64,000 bases of DNA from the NCBI GenBank assembly GCA_017480495.1, contig JAFVAQ010000021.1, positions 32,388 through 96,387 of the forward strand. Reading direction: 5' to 3'. Both the position numbers and the translations under genes were made by a program. Origin of the DNA: Eubacterium sp. (GTDB lineage Bacteria > Bacillota > Clostridia > Lachnospirales > Lachnospiraceae). This document shows, piece by piece, positions 61,263 through 64,000 of the stretch; position 1 is the first letter of the stretch; the number at the start of each line of letters is the position of its first letter. The notes beneath the pieces are model-generated. The model saw nothing but the letters and a program-made list of their open reading frames with translations, did no database searches and was not told where the DNA came from.

Positions 61263-63848
61263 ATGAATGCAGATAAGCTTACAAGGAAGTCTATTGAAGC
61301 AGTGGAGGAATGCCAGAGACTTGCTATGGAGTATAACAATCAGGAAGTATCATCGGCACATCTTTTATATAGCGTACTAACTATCGATGATAGCTTGATT
61401 AAGAAACTACTTGATAATATGGGAATTGCAACAGCTGCATTTATAGACGAGTGTGAGAAACTGGTACAGTCAAAGCCTCATGTATCAGGTTCTTCAGAGG
61501 ACATATATATGGGCCAGGAAATGAGTAGAGTTCTGCTCGCGGCCGAAACCGAAGCTAAGAAAATGGGCGACGATTTTATATCGGTAGAACATCTGTTTAT
61601 AGCTCTTATGGATAAGGGTGGCGCAGATGTTAAAGACCTGATTAAGAAGTTTTCTATAACTAAGAATGCATTTATGAAGGCTCTTGCTGATGTACGAGGT
61701 AACAAGAAGGTGGAGTCTGATAATCCAGAGGATACTTATGACGCCCTTGAGAAGTTTGGATATAATCTGGTTCAGCGTGCCAGAGAGCAGAAGCTGGATC
61801 CTGTAATCGGAAGAGATAACGAGATAAGAAATATCGTACGTATCCTTTCTCGTAAGACAAAGAATAATCCGGTTCTTATAGGTGATCCTGGTGTTGGTAA
61901 AACGGCTGCTATAGAGGGACTGGCTCAAAGAATCGTAAAGGGCGATGTTCCTGATTCACTTAAGGATAAAGAAATATTTGCACTGGATATGGGTTCGCTT
62001 ATTGCAGGTGCTAAGTATAGAGGTGAGTTCGAGGAGAGACTTAAGTCGGTACTGGATGAGGTTAAGAAGTCAGAGGGACGAATCATTCTCTTTATAGATG
62101 AGCTTCATACTATTGTTGGTGCCGGTAAGACCGATGGTTCGCTGGATGCAGGAAATATGCTTAAACCTATGCTTGCTCGTGGTGAGCTGCATTGTATCGG
62201 TGCCACTACAGTGGATGAGTACCGCAAATATATCGAGACGGATAAGGCGCTTGAGAGAAGATTCCAGCCAGTAATGGTTAAGGAGCCTACTGTTGAGGAT
62301 ACCATATCTATACTTCGTGGAATCAAGAATCGTTACGAAGTGTTCCATGGTGTTAAGATAAATGATGGTGCACTTGTAGCTGCAGCAACACTTTCAAATA
62401 GATATATAACAGATAGATTCCTTCCTGATAAGGCAATAGATCTAGTCGACGAAGCCTGTGCGATGATCAAGACAGAACTGAATTCTATGCCTGCAGAGGT
62501 AGACGAGATACAGAGAAAGATAATGCAGCTGGAGATAGAGGAGACGGCTCTTAAGAATGAGGATGACCATTTATCTCAGGAAAGACTAGAGAGTCTTAAA
62601 ACCGAACTGGCTGAGCTCAAGGAAAAGGCTAGCTCTATGAAAGCTACATGGGAAAATGAGAAGGCTGAAGTAGAAAGAGTTAGAACTCTTAGAGAAGAAA
62701 TTGAAAATGCTAAGGATAACCTTGAGATAGCTCAGAGAAAGGGCGACTATAATAAGGCTGCAGAGCTTCAATATGGTAAGATTCCAGATCTTAAGAAGGA
62801 ACTAGAAGAACTCGAGAATAGCTCCTCCATCAAGGAGAGACAGCTGCTTCATGAAACTGTTACAGATGAAGAGATAGCTAAGATTATTTCTAAGTGGACA
62901 GGAATTCCTGTATCTAAGCTGTCCGAGTCAGAACGTAATAAAACCTTACATCTTGCTGATGAACTACATAAGAGAGTAGTTGGACAGGATGAGGCCGTTT
63001 CGATGGTTAGTGAAGCTATAATACGTTCGAAAGCTGGCATCAAGGATCCAACGAAGCCTATTGGTTCATTTCTCTTCCTTGGTCCTACAGGTGTTGGTAA
63101 AACAGAGCTTGCTAAAACTCTGGCAGAAGCGCTCTTTGATAACGAATCAAATATTATCAGAATAGATATGAGTGAATATATGGAGAAACACAGCGTGTCC
63201 CGACTCATTGGAGCCCCTCCTGGATATGTCGGATATGATGAGGGCGGACAGCTAACAGATGCCGTAAGGCGTAGTCCATATTCAGTCGTTCTGTTTGATG
63301 AGGTGGAGAAGGCCCATCCTGATGTATTCAATATAATGCTTCAGATACTTGATGATGGTCGTATCACCGATTCAAAGGGTAATGTGGTTGATTTTAAGAA
63401 TACCATTCTAATTATGACTTCAAACATCGGTTCTGAGTTCCTGCTGGAAGGAATAGACGATGATGGAAACATTAAGTCAGAGGCAGAAGAACAGGTAAAT
63501 GAAAGCCTGAAGCTACATTTCAGACCGGAATTCCTGAACCGTTTGGATGAAGTTATCATGTTCAAACCACTTACTAAGGACAACATATCTGGAATAGTTG
63601 ATCTTCTGATGAAGGATCTAAACAGACGTGTTGCTGATAGAGAAATAAGCATTGAGCTCACCGATAAGGCGAGAGATTACGTCATTGAATGTGGTTACGA
63701 TCCTGTATATGGCGCAAGACCACTTAAGAGATTCCTTCAGAAGAATGTTGAGACGCTGGTTGCCAGGGCGATACTTAGTAACAGCCTCAAGGTGGGCGAT
63801 ACAGTTACTATTGATGAAGCGGATGGCGCTCTTGTCATTAATAATTAA
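61263..63848 (+). CDS. clpB: Hsp100 disaggregase ClpB
   Basis: An 861-aa AAA+ chaperone that rescues aggregated proteins with DnaK. Order: N-domain (about 1-145), first AAA+ module (Walker [11 protein letters not shown] about 210-219, Walker B LFIDELH), long coiled-coil middle domain (about 410-535, the ClpB hallmark), second AAA+ module ([28 protein letters not shown]) and the small C-terminal domain. No IGF-type ClpP loop is seen, unlike clpC at 26902. The ATG at 61263 is set by GAAAGGAG; it is controlled by CIRCE. Confidence 0.97.
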   Translation: MNADKLTRKSIEAVEECQRLAMEYNNQEVSSAHLLYSVLTIDDSLIKKLLDNMGIATAAFIDECEKLVQSKPHVSGSSEDIYMGQEMSRVLLAAETEAKKMGDDFISVEHLFIALMDKGGADVKDLIKKFSITKNAFMKALADVRGNKKVESDNPEDTYDALEKFGYNLVQRAREQKLDPVIGRDNEIRNIVRILSRKTKNNPVLIGDPGVGKTAAIEGLAQRIVKGDVPDSLKDKEIFALDMGSLIAGAKYRGEFEERLKSVLDEVKKSEGRIILFIDELHTIVGAGKTDGSLDAGNMLKPMLARGELHCIGATTVDEYRKYIETDKALERRFQPVMVKEPTVEDTISILRGIKNRYEVFHGVKINDGALVAAATLSNRYITDRFLPDKAIDLVDEACAMIKTELNSMPAEVDEIQRKIMQLEIEETALKNEDDHLSQERLESLKTELAELKEKASSMKATWENEKAEVERVRTLREEIENAKDNLEIAQRKGDYNKAAELQYGKIPDLKKELEELENSSSIKERQLLHETVTDEEIAKIISKWTGIPVSKLSESERNKTLHLADELHKRVVGQDEAVSMVSEAIIRSKAGIKDPTKPIGSFLFLGPTGVGKTELAKTLAEALFDNESNIIRIDMSEYMEKHSVSRLIGAPPGYVGYDEGGQLTDAVRRSPYSVVLFDEVEKAHPDVFNIMLQILDDGRITDSKGNVVDFKNTILIMTSNIGSEFLLEGIDDDGNIKSEAEEQVNESLKLHFRPEFLNRLDEVIMFKPLTKDNISGIVDLLMKDLNRRVADREISIELTDKARDYVIECGYDPVYGARPLKRFLQKNVETLVARAILSNSLKVGDTVTIDEADGALVINN

Positions 63849-63874
63849 AATGAGTAAATGCTTGAGTGAAAAGT

Positions 63875-63970
63875 TAAATTCCACTTGTAAAAGTAAATTC
63901 CATACTGAAGACTAAATTCCACATTTAAAGGGTTTGACATATGGTTAAATTCCGTTTAATGTGGAATTTA
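63875..63970. repeat. Array of TAAATTCCA repeats at the window edge
   Basis: TAAATTCCA(C) occurs in direct orientation at 63875, 63894 and 63913 (exactly 19-bp period) and, as TAAATTCCG, at 63946, then inverted as GTGGAATTTA at 63961-63970. A TTGACA (63934-63939) lies between them. The pattern fits a promoter with an operator array or the multi-repeat end of an insertion sequence; the gene behind lies outside the window. Confidence 0.6.
63934..63960 (+). promoter_or_regulatory. Possible promoter inside the repeat array
   Basis: TTGACA (63934-63939) and TTTAAT (63955-63960), spacer 15 nt, flanked by the TAAATTCC repeats. The -10 is weak; the target would lie beyond 64000. Confidence 0.35.
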
Positions 63971-64000
63971 ATCATTCAGAAGCTATTATTTCATAAAAAA

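Overview
The window is 64 kb of low-GC chromosomal DNA with strong AGGAGG-type ribosome binding sites, sigma-A promoters (TTGACA/TATAAT) and a HrcA-type CIRCE operator. Gene content and order (fabK instead of fabI, a class B PBP and ftsW in a division cluster, YajC with TGT, several TTG and GTG starts, SPFH/zinc-ribbon and substrate-binding/GGDEF proteins) point to a Clostridia member, most likely a Lachnospiraceae of the Butyrivibrio/Roseburia kind. The genus cannot be fixed from the sequence. Almost everything lies on the plus strand. I see no rRNA, tRNA, CRISPR or intact prophage.

Layout. 0-10 kb: a TetR regulator (cut by the window edge) divergent from an MMPL-type RND exporter and its partner lipoprotein; a Cys-rich mini-protein next to a D-lactate dehydrogenase with a Cys-rich tail; STAS protein, EamA transporter, ychF, lgt. 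10.4-19 kb: division/wall cluster mraZ-rsmH-ftsL-pbp-murD-ftsW-ftsQ-ftsZ, without mraY or murG. 19-23.5 kb: glycosyltransferase, coiled-coil protein, hotdog thioesterase, then a minus-strand LacI-type sensor/GGDEF protein. 23.6-31.3 kb: purM, purN, purD overlapping clpC, a small conserved protein and radA. 31.3-42.6 kb: TraX-like protein, thrH, MATE pump, CPBP protease, ABC-F protein, a GH1 beta-glucosidase gene broken by one in-frame stop, nrdR, yigZ, htrA, tgt. 43-45.7 kb: yajC, a lipoprotein, a membrane protein, exoA. 45.8-55.4 kb: acyl-CoA synthetase, then the fatty-acid synthesis operon acpP-accD-accA-fabK-fabD-fabG-fabF-fabZ ending in a MarR/FabT-like regulator. 55.7-60.4 kb: AraC regulator, small alarmone synthetase, Nudix hydrolase, PspA-like and SPFH proteins, a lipoprotein. 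60.5-64 kb: a minus-strand membrane protein and clpB under CIRCE control, then an array of short repeats at the right edge.

The most unusual signal lies between genes. Two families of long imperfect hairpins (160-235 nt) occur twice each, always between co-directional housekeeping genes: family A at 25444-25606 (purN/purD) and 50737-50898 (fabK/fabD), family B at 42694-42928 (tgt/yajC) and 52897-53077 (fabG/fabF). Within a family the core is similar, but the outer arms have unrelated sequences that are still self-complementary. In family B inner stems also show compensatory base changes. This suggests that structure or palindromy, not primary sequence, is maintained. A REP-like GGGACGG-TTCTT motif also recurs at three sites.
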